A stretch of 51,622 nt of DNA. It comes from an uncultured Pelagibacteraceae bacterium. Its GTDB lineage: Bacteria > Pseudomonadota > Alphaproteobacteria > Pelagibacterales > Pelagibacteraceae. The first letter of the stretch is position 1. Each line of letters opens with the position of its first letter. The stretch is taken from the NCBI GenBank assembly GCA_902629575.1, contig CACORJ010000009.1, forward strand, positions 1 through 51,622, in the 5' to 3' direction. Below are positions 17,076 through 27,487 of this stretch, in pieces. Position numbers and translations under genes: made by a program. The notes under the pieces are model-generated. The model was not told where the DNA came from and did no database searches. It was given only the letters and a program-made list of their open reading frames with translations.

Positions 17076-18281
17076 TTTCTTTTTTAAACTATTATCAATT
17101 TCATCTAGAAATTGATTTGTAGTTAAATACTTACTTGATGGTCCGACTAATATCGCTAAATCTTTGGTCATAGAACCACTTTCTACACAACTAATACAAA
17201 CTTGCTCAATTGTATTCGAAAATTTTATAAGATCATTATTTCCATCTAACTTACCTCGATGAGCTAGACCTCTCGTCCAGGCAAAAATTGAGGCTATTGG
17301 ATTAGTTGACGTTTCTTTACCCTGTTGATGCATTCTAAAGTGTCTTGTAACCGTTCCGTGAGCTGCCTCAGCTTCCATGACTTTTCCATCGGGGGTTAAA
17401 AGTGTACTTGTCATTAAACCTAACGAGCCATAACCTTGAGCCATCGTGTCTGACTGAACATCACCATCATAATTTTTACAAGCCCAAATATATTTTCCAC
17501 TCCATTTCATTGCACATGCAACCATGTCATCAATTAGTCTATGTTCGTAAGTAATTTTTTCCTTATCAAATTTTTCTTTAAATTCTTTATTAAACACATC
17601 TTCAAATATATCTTTAAACCGACCATCGTACTTCTTTAAGATTGTATTTTTTGTTGAAAGATATACTGGCCATTTTTTGATAAGACCGTAGCTAAAACAA
17701 GACCTCGCAAAATCTTCGATAGATCTATCTAAATTGTACATAGAAAGTGCAACACCTGGTCCTGTAAAATTAAATACTTCATATTTAATTTCATCTTTAC
17801 CATCTTCTGATGTCCACTTAACTTCCATCTTTCCTTTACCTGGAACTTTAAAATCAGTTGCTCTATATTGATCACCAAAAGCATGCCTGCCAATTACAAC
17901 AGGGTCTGACCATGAGGGTACTAATTTTGGAATATTAGAACAAATAATTGGCTCCCTAAAAACAGTTCCACCAATAATATTTCTTATTGTTCCATTTGGT
18001 GATCTCCACATTTTTTTTAAATTAAATTCCTCAACTCGTGCTTCATCAGGAGTAATTGTTGCACATTTAATACCCACGCCAATTTTCTTAATTGCATTAG
18101 CAGAGTCTATTGTAATCTGATCATTAGTATTATCTCTGCTTTTCATGCCTAAGTCGTAGTACTCAATTCCGATATCAAGATAGGGAAGGATCAATTTTTT
18201 TTTAATAAATTCCCAGATTATTCTGGTCATTTCATCACCATCTAACTCTACAATGGGGTTTTTTACCGTAATTTTGCTCAC
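17067..18281 (-). CDS. icd: NADP-dependent isocitrate dehydrogenase, eukaryote-like type
   Basis: A 404-residue TCA-cycle enzyme that converts isocitrate to 2-oxoglutarate with NADPH production. It starts from GTG at 18281 with [23 protein letters not shown], typical of the homodimeric type II enzymes shared by alphaproteobacteria and mitochondria. Substrate-binding SPNGTIRN and catalytic Tyr/Lys regions (YKSYLSTK-like [14 protein letters not shown]) are visible, and the NADP site GTVTRHFR is intact. It is divergent from psd, with a 72-base gap. Confidence 0.97.
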   Translation of the reverse strand: MSKITVKNPIVELDGDEMTRIIWEFIKKKLILPYLDIGIEYYDLGMKSRDNTNDQITIDSANAIKKIGVGIKCATITPDEARVEEFNLKKMWRSPNGTIRNIIGGTVFREPIICSNIPKLVPSWSDPVVIGRHAFGDQYRATDFKVPGKGKMEVKWTSEDGKDEIKYEVFNFTGPGVALSMYNLDRSIEDFARSCFSYGLIKKWPVYLSTKNTILKKYDGRFKDIFEDVFNKEFKEKFDKEKITYEHRLIDDMVACAMKWSGKYIWACKNYDGDVQSDTMAQGYGSLGLMTSTLLTPDGKVMEAEAAHGTVTRHFRMHQQGKETSTNPIASIFAWTRGLAHRGKLDGNNDLIKFSNTIEQVCISCVESGSMTKDLAILVGPSSKYLTTNQFLDEIDNSLKKKLN

Positions 18282-18353
18282 TTTATTTTATCTTAATAAT
18301 TGAATTTCGTAATTTTATATACATATTAATGAAAAATTATCAAATAGAAGAAC

Positions 18354-19001
18354 ATGTTTAGTAAGATATTTCCAAAAATTCACGCCGAAGGATATAAGTT
18401 CCTAGTAATTGCTGGAATTATTACAATCGTATTTTATAGTTTCAGTAATTTTTTAGGATTAATTGGTTTGGTTTTATTAATCTGGGTTTATTATTTTTTT
18501 AGAGATCCTGAGAGAGTAATAATTGATGATGATAATTATCTAGTTAGCCCTGCAGATGGAGAAATCATAAAAGTTGAGGAAGTTGATGGTCCAAAAGAAC
18601 TAGGTTTAGAAAATAAAAAATTTAATAAGATCAGTGTTTTTATGAACGTATTTGATTGTCATGTTAATAGAACTCCATGTTCTGGAAAAATTGAAGAAAT
18701 TTTATATAAGCCTGGAGTGTTTGTTAATGCTTCTCTTGATAAAGCAAGTGAAGATAATGAGAGAAATTATTTTAAAATTAAAGATACCGATAATAATAAC
18801 ATTATAGTAGTTCAAATTGCAGGTCTTATTGCAAGAAGAATAGTTTGTGAGTCTAGTAAAGATCAAGAATTGAAACAAGGTGATAGAATTGGAATGATAA
18901 GATTTGGGAGTAGAGCAGATGTGTATTATGAAAATTATCAGCCATTAGTAAAAGTTGGTCAAAAAGCTATCTCAGGTGAAACCTTATTAGCTAAAAAATA
19001 A
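18354..19001 (+). CDS. psd: Phosphatidylserine decarboxylase proenzyme
   Basis: A 215-residue membrane-associated PSD of the short form. Two hydrophobic segments lie at residues 17-50, followed by SPADG with catalytic Asp68, His103 in DCHVNRT, and the self-cleavage motif Gly185-Ser186 in IRFGSRADV, where Ser becomes the pyruvoyl group. It makes phosphatidylethanolamine from phosphatidylserine. The next gene, pssA, makes the substrate and begins one base after the stop. Confidence 0.96.
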   Translation: MFSKIFPKIHAEGYKFLVIAGIITIVFYSFSNFLGLIGLVLLIWVYYFFRDPERVIIDDDNYLVSPADGEIIKVEEVDGPKELGLENKKFNKISVFMNVFDCHVNRTPCSGKIEEILYKPGVFVNASLDKASEDNERNYFKIKDTDNNNIIVVQIAGLIARRIVCESSKDQELKQGDRIGMIRFGSRADVYYENYQPLVKVGQKAISGETLLAKK

Positions 19002-19002
19002 A

Positions 19003-19806
19003 ATGGAACAACCTAAAAATAATTTAAAGATCGTAGCAGACAAAAAAAGAGCAAGAATGATCTTGCCAAATATGCTTACTCTTATAGGGGTTTGTATTGG
19101 TTTGACATCAATACGATTTGCTCTGGATGGTAGGTTTGAACTCGCGATTATAGCAATTCTATTTGCTGCTTTAATAGACGGTCTTGATGGAAGAATAGCT
19201 AGATTAATCAGAGGTACTTCTAAAGTTGGAAAAGAACTAGACTCGCTTACTGATATGATAAGTTTTGGGGTAGCACCAGCATTTATAATGTATTTCTGGA
19301 AACTTAATACTTTAGGAAGATTTGGTTGGTTACTTTGTTTAGTCTATGTAATTTGTGTTGCATTACGTTTGGCTCGTTTTAATATTAATTCAAATCAAGA
19401 ACCTTCATGGAGAGATAATTTTTTTGAAGGAGTCCCATCACCAGCTGGAGGAATTTTAGTTTTAACACCTTTGATTATTAGTTTAAGTGGTTTTAACTTT
19501 ATTCAATTAAATTATGATTTAATGGTACCTATTTTCTTTATCACGACTTCGTTTCTACTTATTAGTAAATTTCCCAGTTATTCTTTTAAAAAGATTGTAA
19601 TCCCTAGAAAAACAACAATATTTCTTTTATTTGGAATAGTTTTATTTTTTGGCCTATTATTAATTTATACTTTTAACGTAATTACAATTAGTGCTGCAAT
19701 TTATCTACTTTTACTACCAATAAGCTTTTTACATTTTCATAAAATTAAGAAACAACATGAAAATGACAAAATTCAAGACGATGATGACCTTGAAGACGTA
19801 CTTTAA
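19003..19806 (+). CDS. pssA: CDP-diacylglycerol-serine O-phosphatidyltransferase
   Basis: A 267-residue membrane enzyme with about eight helices. The CDP-alcohol phosphotransferase motif is exact: Asp62-Gly63-x2-Ala66-Arg67-x8-Gly76-x3-Asp80-x3-Asp84. It makes phosphatidylserine from CDP-diacylglycerol and serine for the upstream psd product. The acidic C-terminus (DDDDLED) is cytosolic. It overlaps the next gene by one base (TAATG). Confidence 0.96.
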   Translation: MEQPKNNLKIVADKKRARMILPNMLTLIGVCIGLTSIRFALDGRFELAIIAILFAALIDGLDGRIARLIRGTSKVGKELDSLTDMISFGVAPAFIMYFWKLNTLGRFGWLLCLVYVICVALRLARFNINSNQEPSWRDNFFEGVPSPAGGILVLTPLIISLSGFNFIQLNYDLMVPIFFITTSFLLISKFPSYSFKKIVIPRKTTIFLLFGIVLFFGLLLIYTFNVITISAAIYLLLLPISFLHFHKIKKQHENDKIQDDDDLEDVL

Positions 19807-20717
19807 TGAAAAAAAATGTAATTGTTTCTTTAGCCGATGCTAATTATTTTCCTTTACTAGATGAACTAGTAGACTCAATTAAAAGATTTAAACAGAGTGA
19901 AAGTGTTGCTATCTGTGTTTTGGACGCAGGATTAAAACAAGATCAAAAGGATATTCTATTAAAAAAGGTTGATGAAATAAAAAATGCTGAATGGGATATT
20001 GAGGTACCTGGCTATAAAGTTAGGGGTAAAGAGTGGTTGAAAAGTCAGGTCTCAAGAGCCTTTTTACCGAAATATTTTCCTGACTACGAAAAATATCTTT
20101 GGATTGATTGTGATGCTTGGGTAAATGACTGGAATTGTATAGATCTTTATTTTAAGGCTTGTGATGATGGAAAACTTGGAATTACACAAACAATTGGCCC
20201 GGGATATAAAATTACTTCAAGAGTAAATTGGCTTTTTGGGAAGCTGGCACTAATTAAATCTCAAAATTTTAAACATGCTGTAAAATCAAAAATTGGTTAT
20301 GCTGATGCTAGGAAATTAGCTTTTGCGCCACATATAAATATTGGAGTTTTTTCTTTAGAAAAAAATTCTAAAGGTTGGAGTGTTTGGCAAAATAATTTAT
20401 CTAAAACTTTAAAAGCTGGTAATATATTTGGATCAGAAGGTTTAGCTATTAACATGTCAGTTTACATTGATAATTTGGAAACAGAATTTCTTCCTTTAAA
20501 TTGTAATTGGATCACAAGTAATTTACTCCCAAAATACGATCAGAAGCAAAGCACATTTGTTGAGCCATTCTTACCAAATTATAAAATCGGGATAATACAT
20601 CTTGCTGCAGGTATTTGGAAAGATGGTAAAGACATGCGAGTGGACAAAAGTATTAAGATTGAATTAGAAACTCTAAACAAAAATAAAATACTAAAAAGCT
20701 TAAGATATAATACTTAA
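19806..20717 (+). CDS. Putative glycosyltransferase, GT8-like GT-A fold
   Basis: A 303-residue soluble protein. The N-terminal VIVSLADANYFPLLDELVDSI region looks like a nucleotide-sugar site, and WIDCDAWV near residue 99 supplies a DxD metal motif. HINIGVFSL and IIHLAAGIWKD near the C-terminus resemble the acceptor and His-containing segments of family 8 transferases. It is translationally coupled to pssA and abuts rlmE, so it may act on a membrane lipid head group, but this is inference. Confidence 0.62.
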   Translation: MKKNVIVSLADANYFPLLDELVDSIKRFKQSESVAICVLDAGLKQDQKDILLKKVDEIKNAEWDIEVPGYKVRGKEWLKSQVSRAFLPKYFPDYEKYLWIDCDAWVNDWNCIDLYFKACDDGKLGITQTIGPGYKITSRVNWLFGKLALIKSQNFKHAVKSKIGYADARKLAFAPHINIGVFSLEKNSKGWSVWQNNLSKTLKAGNIFGSEGLAINMSVYIDNLETEFLPLNCNWITSNLLPKYDQKQSTFVEPFLPNYKIGIIHLAAGIWKDGKDMRVDKSIKIELETLNKNKILKSLRYNT

Positions 20718-21329
20718 TTGAAAAAAAATAAAATTTCAAAAAATTGGGTAAATAAACAAAGAAAGGATACTTATGTTCGTCAATCGAAAGTTGACGGTTA
20801 TAGGGCTAGATCGGCATACAAAATAAAAGAGATAGATGAAAAATTTAAAGTATTTAAAGGGGGGATGTCCGTCATCGACATCGGAGCTGCGCCTGGCAGT
20901 TGGTCACAGTATGTTGCAAAAGTAGTAAAAAGTGCAAGGATAATTTCTATTGATATAAAAAAAATAGAAAATATAGAAAATACACTACAAATTCAAGGTG
21001 ACTTTACTTCGTTAGAAACTCAAAATCAGATAAAGAATTATCTTAAAAAAAAACCTGAGGTAGTCATGTCTGATATGGCTGTGAACACAACTGGAATTAA
21101 AAATATTGATTCAATTCAGACTGGTGAATTATGTAAAGAAGCTATGGTTTTTTCAAAAGATGTAATTTCAGAAAAGGGTTACTTTATCTCAAAAATATTT
21201 ATGGGTAGTACTTTTAATGAAATTGTCGCACTGGGAAAAAAAATTTTTAAGGAAGTTAAGGTTTTTAAACCTAAATCAAGTAGAAAAGATTCTAAAGAAA
21301 GTTTTATAATTTGTAAAAATCTAAGATAG
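20718..21329 (+). CDS. rlmE: 23S rRNA 2'-O-ribose uridine methyltransferase RlmE/FtsJ
   Basis: A 203-residue SAM-dependent methyltransferase that modifies the U2552 position of 23S rRNA. The SAM motif is VIDIGAAPGSW, and the KDKE tetrad is visible as Lys35, Asp119, Lys159 and Glu194. The start is TTG at 20718, directly after the previous stop. No better in-frame start precedes the conserved KVDGYRARSAYKI. Confidence 0.95.
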   Translation: MKKNKISKNWVNKQRKDTYVRQSKVDGYRARSAYKIKEIDEKFKVFKGGMSVIDIGAAPGSWSQYVAKVVKSARIISIDIKKIENIENTLQIQGDFTSLETQNQIKNYLKKKPEVVMSDMAVNTTGIKNIDSIQTGELCKEAMVFSKDVISEKGYFISKIFMGSTFNEIVALGKKIFKEVKVFKPKSSRKDSKESFIICKNLR

Positions 21330-21360
21330 TTTCTTTAAATTTTAAAGGAATCATATATAA

Positions 21361-22443
21361 ATGATCATGGTTTCTATAAAAGAAGCACTTACCTTTGATG
21401 ATGTAACTCTTATGCCAAAGTATTCTGAGATCTTGCCCTCAGAAGTTGATACTAGCATCAAACTTACTAATTATCTGAAATTAAACATTCCTCTGCTATC
21501 ATCAGCGATGGATACTGTTACTGAAAGTAAAATGGCAATCGCAATCGCAAAAGCAGGAGGTATTGGAATAATTCATAGAAACTTAGACATAAAAAAACAA
21601 ATTCTTGAAATTAAAAGAGTCAAAAAACATAAACTTTTAGTGGGTGCAGCTGTTGGAGCAGGACCAAGTGAATTTAAAAGAGCAGGGGCAATATTGAAAG
21701 AAAAAATTGACATGATTGTTGTTGATACAGCCCATGGACATACTAAAAAAGTTTCAGAAATAATTAAGTTTATTAAAAAAAATAAATATAAAAAAACTGC
21801 ACTTTGTGCCGGAAACATTGCTACACCCTCTGCAGCTAAATTTTTGTTAAAACTCGGTGTTGATATCATAAAAGTTGGGATTGGACCTGGTTCAATATGT
21901 ACTACAAGATTAGTGGCAGGTATTGGTGTCCCACAACTTAGTGCAATACTAGAAATAAGAAATGGAATTAAAAATAAAAATATAAAGATTATTTCTGATG
22001 GTGGAATAAAATATTCAGGTGACTTAGCAAAAGCATTCGCTGCTGGAGCAGATGCAGTTATGATTGGTTCATTATTTGCAGGAACCGATGAGGCTCCAGG
22101 AAAATTGATTAAAAAAAATGGTAAATTATTTAAAAATTTTAGAGGTATGGGATCTGTTGGAGCTATGAATAAAGGTTCTGCTGATAGATACTTTCAATCA
22201 AAACAGAAAGATACATCTAAGTATGTGCCAGAAGGAGTAGAAGGATTTGCCAAATATAAAGGTAAAGTTGATAAGATAATTTTTAAATTAATTGGTGGAT
22301 TAAGATCATCAATGGGATACTTGGGATCGAGACAAATTAAATATCTAAGAGATAAACCTCAATTTGTTAAAATCACAAAAGCTGGTTTCTATGAAAGTAT
22401 GGTTCATAATGTTGATATAGTAAAAAGCAATAATAAATATTAA
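21361..22443 (+). CDS. guaB: IMP dehydrogenase lacking the CBS (Bateman) domain
   Basis: A 360-residue enzyme for the NAD-dependent conversion of IMP to XMP, the committed step of GMP synthesis. The catalytic (beta/alpha)8 barrel is complete: TFDDVTLMP, SSAMDTVTE, catalytic Cys180 in GPGSICTTR, phosphate-binding SDGGIKYSGD and flap RGMGSVGAM. Between EIKRVKKH (to residue 90) and KLLVGAAVG (from 91) the ~120-residue CBS pair of the usual ~485-residue enzyme is missing cleanly. Since the Bateman module mediates nucleotide control, this form may be unregulated by ATP/GTP. It is followed by a TPR gene and guaA. Confidence 0.96.
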   Translation: MIMVSIKEALTFDDVTLMPKYSEILPSEVDTSIKLTNYLKLNIPLLSSAMDTVTESKMAIAIAKAGGIGIIHRNLDIKKQILEIKRVKKHKLLVGAAVGAGPSEFKRAGAILKEKIDMIVVDTAHGHTKKVSEIIKFIKKNKYKKTALCAGNIATPSAAKFLLKLGVDIIKVGIGPGSICTTRLVAGIGVPQLSAILEIRNGIKNKNIKIISDGGIKYSGDLAKAFAAGADAVMIGSLFAGTDEAPGKLIKKNGKLFKNFRGMGSVGAMNKGSADRYFQSKQKDTSKYVPEGVEGFAKYKGKVDKIIFKLIGGLRSSMGYLGSRQIKYLRDKPQFVKITKAGFYESMVHNVDIVKSNNKY

Positions 22444-22883
22444 TGAAAAAAATTTTTAAAATAACTATTATTTTCTATTTTTTAATAAACATTCTTAATT
22501 ATTCTTTAAGCAGTGAAAATTTTTTTAATAAAGGACTAGAATTATATAATAAAGAAAACTTTAAAGATGCACGATTTATGTTTGAGAGAAGTATTGTATT
22601 TAATCCGAAAGATGCAAATTCATATTTGTATTTAGCAAAAATTTATAAAGAAGAAAAAGATCAAAAAAACGAGGAGAAAAATTTAGAGACAACTTTGTTA
22701 ATTGATCCTTCAAACGAAGAAGCAATTTTAATGATGATGCAAATTAGTATAGAGAAAAGTAATTATTCAAAGGTTAAAGAGCTATCAAAAAGATTTTCCA
22801 AAGTTTGTAAAAATCTTTGTAAAGAAAATGATAAGATTTTAAAAGAACTCCAGAATCTTGAGCCAAAAAATAATGAGTCTTGA
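22443..22883 (+). CDS. Small exported TPR-repeat protein between guaB and guaA
   Basis: A 146-residue protein with a hydrophobic N-terminal helix (signal peptide or anchor, residues 1-22). It then carries two to three TPR helices ([57 protein letters not shown]). It shares one base with the guaB stop and overlaps guaA by 11 bases. It is probably a periplasmic or membrane scaffold. Its role next to purine genes is unclear. Confidence 0.72.
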   Translation: MKKIFKITIIFYFLINILNYSLSSENFFNKGLELYNKENFKDARFMFERSIVFNPKDANSYLYLAKIYKEEKDQKNEEKNLETTLLIDPSNEEAILMMMQISIEKSNYSKVKELSKRFSKVCKNLCKENDKILKELQNLEPKNNES

Positions 22884-24432
22884 TAAAAAATTAGACAAAA
22901 TTTTGATAATTGATTTCGGCTCACAATTTACTCAACTGATTGTAAGAAGAATAAGAGAACTTGGAGTTTATTCAGAGTTAGTGAGCCATAAGAAAATTAA
23001 TAGTTCCCAAATAAAGAAAAACACAAAAGGAATAATTTTATCTGGTGGTCCATTAAATGTTTATCAATTAAAAAATAATCTATTTGATAGTAAAATTTTA
23101 AAATTAAGCATTCCAGTTTTAGGAATTTGTTTTGGTCATCAAATTATATCTAAATTTAACGGAGGAAAAATCAAACAATCCAAGCATAGAGAATTCGGCT
23201 TAGCAAACATTATCAAAAAAAATAAAAGCCTATTGATTAAAAATTTTTTCAAAACAAAAAGAACAAAAGTATGGATGAGTCATGCAGATCAAGTTTATAA
23301 ATTACCAAAAAATTTTAAAGTTATAGCATCAAGTAAGAACTCAAAATATGCAATTGTTGAAGGTAAATTTGATAAATTTTTTGGTGTACAATTTCATCCA
23401 GAGGTAACACATACTGAAAATGGAAAAATAATAATAAGAAATTTTATTTTTAATATTTGTAAAATTAAAAAAAATTGGTCAGCTAAAAATCAAAAAATTA
23501 AATTAATTGATGAAGTTAAAAAACAAGTGGGATCAAATAAAGTTATTTGCGCACTATCAGGAGGGGTAGATAGTAGTGTTGTGGCTCAACTTTTAAACAA
23601 AGCAATAGGAAAAAAATTATACTGCATTTTTGTTAATACAGGACTTTTGAGAAAGAATGAAGAAGTACAAGTAATTAAAACATTTAGAAAAAAATTAAAA
23701 ATGAATCTTACCTACATCAATGCAGAAAAAAAATTCTTAGCTAAATTAAAGAATGTAACTGATCCAGAAATTAAAAGAAAAATTATTGGAAATCAATTTA
23801 TTAAAATTTTTGAAAAATATTCTAAAAAAATTAAAGGTGCTAAATTTTTAGCCCAGGGAACTCTTTATCCAGATTTAATTGAAAGCAAGTCTGTGACAGG
23901 TAGTCAGACATCAAAAATAAAATCGCATCATAATGTTGGTGGATTACCAAAAAAAATGAAATTAAAGTTAGTAGAACCTCTTAAATATTTATTTAAAGAT
24001 GAAGTAAGAAAATTAGGTTATGAGTTAAATTTAGGTAAAGAGATTATTTCACGACACCCATTTCCTGGACCAGGTTTAGCAATACGAATGCCAGGTAAAA
24101 TTACAAAAGAAAAAATAAACATTTTAAAGCAAGCTGATCATTATTTTATTCAGGCATTAAGAAAAAATAATTTATACGATAAAATTTGGCAAGCTTATGC
24201 AGCCTTGCTACCAGTCAAAACTGTAGGCGTGATGGGGGATAATAGAACATACGAATATCTATGCTTACTTCGAGCAATTACCTCTGAGGATGGAATGACT
24301 GCAGATTTTTATCAATTTAAAAAAGAATTTATCCAAGAAATTTCAAATAAAATTGTTAATAGCATCAGAGGAATTAATCGTGTAGTTTACGATGTTACTT
24401 CAAAACCTCCTAGTACTATTGAATTAGAGTAG
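22873..24432 (+). CDS. guaA: GMP synthase (glutamine-hydrolysing)
   Basis: A 519-residue enzyme that aminates XMP to GMP. The class I amidotransferase domain (residues 1-200) has LGICFGHQ with the catalytic Cys and a His-Glu pair in [12 protein letters not shown]. The ATP-pyrophosphatase domain has the P-loop SGGVDSS near residue 230. The C-terminal dimer domain ends [19 protein letters not shown] at 22873 is preferred to the TTG at 22858, which would add only five residues. Confidence 0.98.
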   Translation: MSLDKKLDKILIIDFGSQFTQLIVRRIRELGVYSELVSHKKINSSQIKKNTKGIILSGGPLNVYQLKNNLFDSKILKLSIPVLGICFGHQIISKFNGGKIKQSKHREFGLANIIKKNKSLLIKNFFKTKRTKVWMSHADQVYKLPKNFKVIASSKNSKYAIVEGKFDKFFGVQFHPEVTHTENGKIIIRNFIFNICKIKKNWSAKNQKIKLIDEVKKQVGSNKVICALSGGVDSSVVAQLLNKAIGKKLYCIFVNTGLLRKNEEVQVIKTFRKKLKMNLTYINAEKKFLAKLKNVTDPEIKRKIIGNQFIKIFEKYSKKIKGAKFLAQGTLYPDLIESKSVTGSQTSKIKSHHNVGGLPKKMKLKLVEPLKYLFKDEVRKLGYELNLGKEIISRHPFPGPGLAIRMPGKITKEKINILKQADHYFIQALRKNNLYDKIWQAYAALLPVKTVGVMGDNRTYEYLCLLRAITSEDGMTADFYQFKKEFIQEISNKIVNSIRGINRVVYDVTSKPPSTIELE

Positions 24433-24433
24433 A

Positions 24434-25207
24434 ATGAATAAAAGAATTAAAAAAATTTTAGCAAAAAAAAATAAAACAAAAATTGTTTGTCTCACAGCTT
24501 ATTCAAAAAATGTTTCTATGATTATAGACAATTTTTGTGATTTAATTCTTGTTGGAGATTCTCTTGGATCAGTTTTATATAACTATAAATCAACTAAAAA
24601 AGTATCGCTTAATACTATGATAGAACATTCCAAGAGTGTCAGAATGGGTGTCAAAAAAAGTTTGATGATTGTGGATATGCCATACAATACTTATCGAAAT
24701 TCTAAAGAGGCATTAAAAAATGCGAAAAAGATAATTTCTCAAACAAAATGTGATGGAGTAAAGTTAGAAGGTGGTAAAAAGATATTTAAAATAGTTAAAG
24801 CTTTAGTAAAAAATAAAATTCCTGTAATGGGACACCTTGGTTTACTACCTCAATCTGATAAAAATTTTAGATTTAAGGGGCAAAAGAAATCGGAAAGGGA
24901 TACTATGCTTATTGATGCAAAACTATTAGAAAAAGCGGGTGTATTTTCTATTGTTTTAGAATGTGTTGAAACTTCATTGGCTAAATTTGTAACTAAAAAT
25001 ATTAATATACCAACTATTGGTATCGGAGCTTCAAATATATGCGATGGTCAAATACTGGTTTTAGATGATTTGATTGGATTAAATCCTATTAATGTAAGAT
25101 TTGTAAAAAAATTTACAAACATTCGAATGGAAATTAAAAGGGCTGTATCTAATTATGCAAAACAAGTAAAGAACAAGACATTTCCATCTAAAAAGCATTC
25201 TTATTAA
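24434..25207 (+). CDS. panB: Ketopantoate hydroxymethyltransferase
   Basis: A 257-residue (beta/alpha)8 enzyme that converts 2-oxoisovalerate and 5,10-methylene-THF to ketopantoate, the first step to pantothenate. Metal site LVGDSLGSV, MPYNTY, KLEGG and GHLGLLPQS are all recognisable, with catalytic Glu in LECV and GIGAS. It starts one base after the guaA stop, so it is likely co-transcribed. No panC or panE is in the window. Confidence 0.95.
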   Translation: MNKRIKKILAKKNKTKIVCLTAYSKNVSMIIDNFCDLILVGDSLGSVLYNYKSTKKVSLNTMIEHSKSVRMGVKKSLMIVDMPYNTYRNSKEALKNAKKIISQTKCDGVKLEGGKKIFKIVKALVKNKIPVMGHLGLLPQSDKNFRFKGQKKSERDTMLIDAKLLEKAGVFSIVLECVETSLAKFVTKNINIPTIGIGASNICDGQILVLDDLIGLNPINVRFVKKFTNIRMEIKRAVSNYAKQVKNKTFPSKKHSY

Positions 25208-25224
25208 TTTTTTAAAAAGAGAAT

Positions 25225-26706
25225 TTATCTTATTATGAATGGATCTAAAGTTGGCTCATCAGAAGTATAAAACCAAGTTGTTTTAACTCTTGTATAATCC
25301 TTAATTGATTCAAGACCTGCTTCTTTTCCGTAACCACTATCTTTTATACCTCCAAAAGGAGCAGAGGGAGAAATTAATCTATACGTATTCACAAATGTAA
25401 TACCTGCTCTAATTGCTTTAGAAACTCTCATTGCTCTTGAAAGGCTTGCTGTGTAAACACCAGATGATAAACCATATTGGTTATCATTCATCTTTTTAAT
25501 AACTTCTTCCTCAGTATCAAATTTCATCACAGATAGTATTGGTCCAAATAATTCATTTTCAGCTGCAGGAAGATTATGATTATCACACTCAATTATTGTA
25601 GGGGGGAAATAATATCCTTTATTCGAAAAAGAGTCTCGTTTTCCACCACACTTTAATTTCCCACCTTGACTAACTGTTTCTTTAATATTTTTTTCAATAA
25701 TCTCTAATTGTTTAAAATTACTAAGCGGCCCCATCTCAGTTTTTGGATCCATTGGGGCTCCTATCTTAATTTTTTCTGCACGTTTTAAAAGTTTATCTAA
25801 AAACTCATCATAAATATCTTTTTGTAGATAAAGTCTTGAACCTGCTATACAACTTTGACCGCTAGCCCCAAAAATTCCTGCAGTAATCCCGTTTATTGCG
25901 TTCTCTTGCTCAGCATCATTAAATACCGCTACTGGACTTTTGCCACCCAACTCTAAACTTACCTCAGACAAGTTTTCTGCAGAATTTTTAATAATATGTC
26001 TTGCAGTTTCAGGACCGCCAGTGAAAGCGATTTTTTCAACTAATTTATGAGTAGTTAATGCTTTTCCACATGTTTCTCCAAATCCAGTAATCACGTTAAC
26101 AACACCTTTCGGTATTCCAGTTTTTTCAATAAGCTTTGCAAACTCAAACATAACAGCTGGAGCTAGTTCAGAAGATTTAATTACAACTGTGTTACCCATT
26201 GCAAGAGCAGGGGCTAATTTAGTGGCTGTTAAAAACATTTGAGAATTCCAAGGAACTATTGCTGCTATCACTCCTATAGGAATTCGGGTAGTTATAGCTT
26301 GAACATTTGGTTTATCTATTGGAAGAACTGTTCCTTCGACTTTATCAGCTAAACCAGCATAGTAATCATAATATTCAGCAATATATATCGCTTGTTTTTT
26401 AGTTTCTCTAAATAATTTTCCAGTATCAATAGTTTCTATTTCACCAAGCATTTCTGCATTTTTTCTTAATTGTTCACCTATAGCTCTTAGAAACTTTGCT
26501 CTATTTCTAGGAAGTAATTTTGGCCATTCACCTTCAAAAGCTTTTTGAGCTGCATTAACTGCATTGTTTACATCTTTAGCACTTGCTTCAGGAACAACTG
26601 CCCAGGGTTCATTATTTTCTGGGTTTAAAGTTTCAAAAGTTTTCTTACTTTCTGAGTCAACCCACTCCCCATTAATAAACATCTTATACTGTTTTAGTTT
26701 ATTCAT
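25225..26706 (-). CDS. Aldehyde dehydrogenase of the six-gene catabolic operon
   Basis: A 493-residue NAD(P)-dependent aldehyde dehydrogenase. It shows oxyanion-hole/catalytic SAVPWNSQM-like VPWNSQMF, GSPETAR-type FTGGPETAR, the general base Glu in LELGGKSP and nucleophilic Cys in ASGQSCIAGS. Last gene of the operon; its ATG overlaps the hydrolase stop by 8 bases. The upstream ThDP enzyme could make an aldehyde that this enzyme oxidises to an acid. Substrate unknown. Confidence 0.93.
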   Translation of the reverse strand: MNKLKQYKMFINGEWVDSESKKTFETLNPENNEPWAVVPEASAKDVNNAVNAAQKAFEGEWPKLLPRNRAKFLRAIGEQLRKNAEMLGEIETIDTGKLFRETKKQAIYIAEYYDYYAGLADKVEGTVLPIDKPNVQAITTRIPIGVIAAIVPWNSQMFLTATKLAPALAMGNTVVIKSSELAPAVMFEFAKLIEKTGIPKGVVNVITGFGETCGKALTTHKLVEKIAFTGGPETARHIIKNSAENLSEVSLELGGKSPVAVFNDAEQENAINGITAGIFGASGQSCIAGSRLYLQKDIYDEFLDKLLKRAEKIKIGAPMDPKTEMGPLSNFKQLEIIEKNIKETVSQGGKLKCGGKRDSFSNKGYYFPPTIIECDNHNLPAAENELFGPILSVMKFDTEEEVIKKMNDNQYGLSSGVYTASLSRAMRVSKAIRAGITFVNTYRLISPSAPFGGIKDSGYGKEAGLESIKDYTRVKTTWFYTSDEPTLDPFIIR

Positions 26707-27481
26707 TTTTATCTACAAAATTTTTAATAGCTAAATTTACATCATCTGCACATTCAATACCACAAAGATGTTTGCCATCTTTGATGATCTTTAATTCGCT
26801 ATTCTCAATTATATTGTTTAACTGTTGAGACATTTCAACTGTAGAACCAATATCATGCTCTCCAGTCATCACTAAGGTTTTGCTTTGGATTTTTTTAAAG
26901 TCTTCGTCATTTTTATGTTTAACAAATAACTCATAAACTCTCAAAAAATTAGCCATATTATTTGCAGATAAAATTGAACTAATTTTTTCATAAGTATCAG
27001 GATTATTTTCTAAATATTTATCAGTAAACCATCTTTTCAATGCTTGTCTTGAAAGTTTTAATTCTTTTTTAGCTTGGTCGAATCTTTCGTTAACAATTTT
27101 TTGTTGTAGTTCAGATCGTTTATATATTGAGCCTAAAAGAATTAGTGATTGCAATCTATCATTATATTTGGTGGCAAAATTTCTGGCTATTAAAGAGCCA
27201 ATTGAGAAACCAACTAAATGAATTTTTTCAATTTTAAGTTCATTAATTAATTCAATAAGTTGTTCTGAAAAATCATCAAAACTTATATATTGTTTTATCA
27301 ATGGTGATTTTCCGTGACCAAGAATATCATATGAGAGATTAGAGTAATTTTTAAAAAAATCTAATTGAGGTTGCCAGATTTCATAAGTTAAACCAACTCC
27401 ATGAACAAAAACTATTGGGATAGGTTGTTTTTGTTTATTAAAAACATAAAATGTACCTGATGCGGTATTACCAGTTACCAT
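26699..27481 (-). CDS. Alpha/beta-hydrolase fold enzyme
   Basis: A 260-residue protein starting at the ATG at 27481 (a TTG lies 3 bases further upstream). Elements: VFVHGVG oxyanion region, DILGHGKS, nucleophile Ser in GFSIGS, Asp in TGEHD and His in DGKHLCG, so the triad is complete. The sequence resembles 3-oxoadipate enol-lactonase and carboxylesterase relatives. It probably hydrolyses a lactone or ester intermediate of the operon's pathway. Confidence 0.88.
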   Translation of the reverse strand: MVTGNTASGTFYVFNKQKQPIPIVFVHGVGLTYEIWQPQLDFFKNYSNLSYDILGHGKSPLIKQYISFDDFSEQLIELINELKIEKIHLVGFSIGSLIARNFATKYNDRLQSLILLGSIYKRSELQQKIVNERFDQAKKELKLSRQALKRWFTDKYLENNPDTYEKISSILSANNMANFLRVYELFVKHKNDEDFKKIQSKTLVMTGEHDIGSTVEMSQQLNNIIENSELKIIKDGKHLCGIECADDVNLAIKNFVDKNE

Positions 27482-27487
27482 CAAATA

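Noticed and set aside
21573..21869. 98-codon open frame antisense to guaB
   Set aside because: It lies wholly within guaB, has no ribosome-binding site and an amino-acid composition typical of an antisense shadow.
21361..22443. guaB as a truncated pseudogene
   Set aside because: Both ends and all catalytic motifs are intact and the missing part is exactly one domain, so it is a natural CBS-less enzyme.
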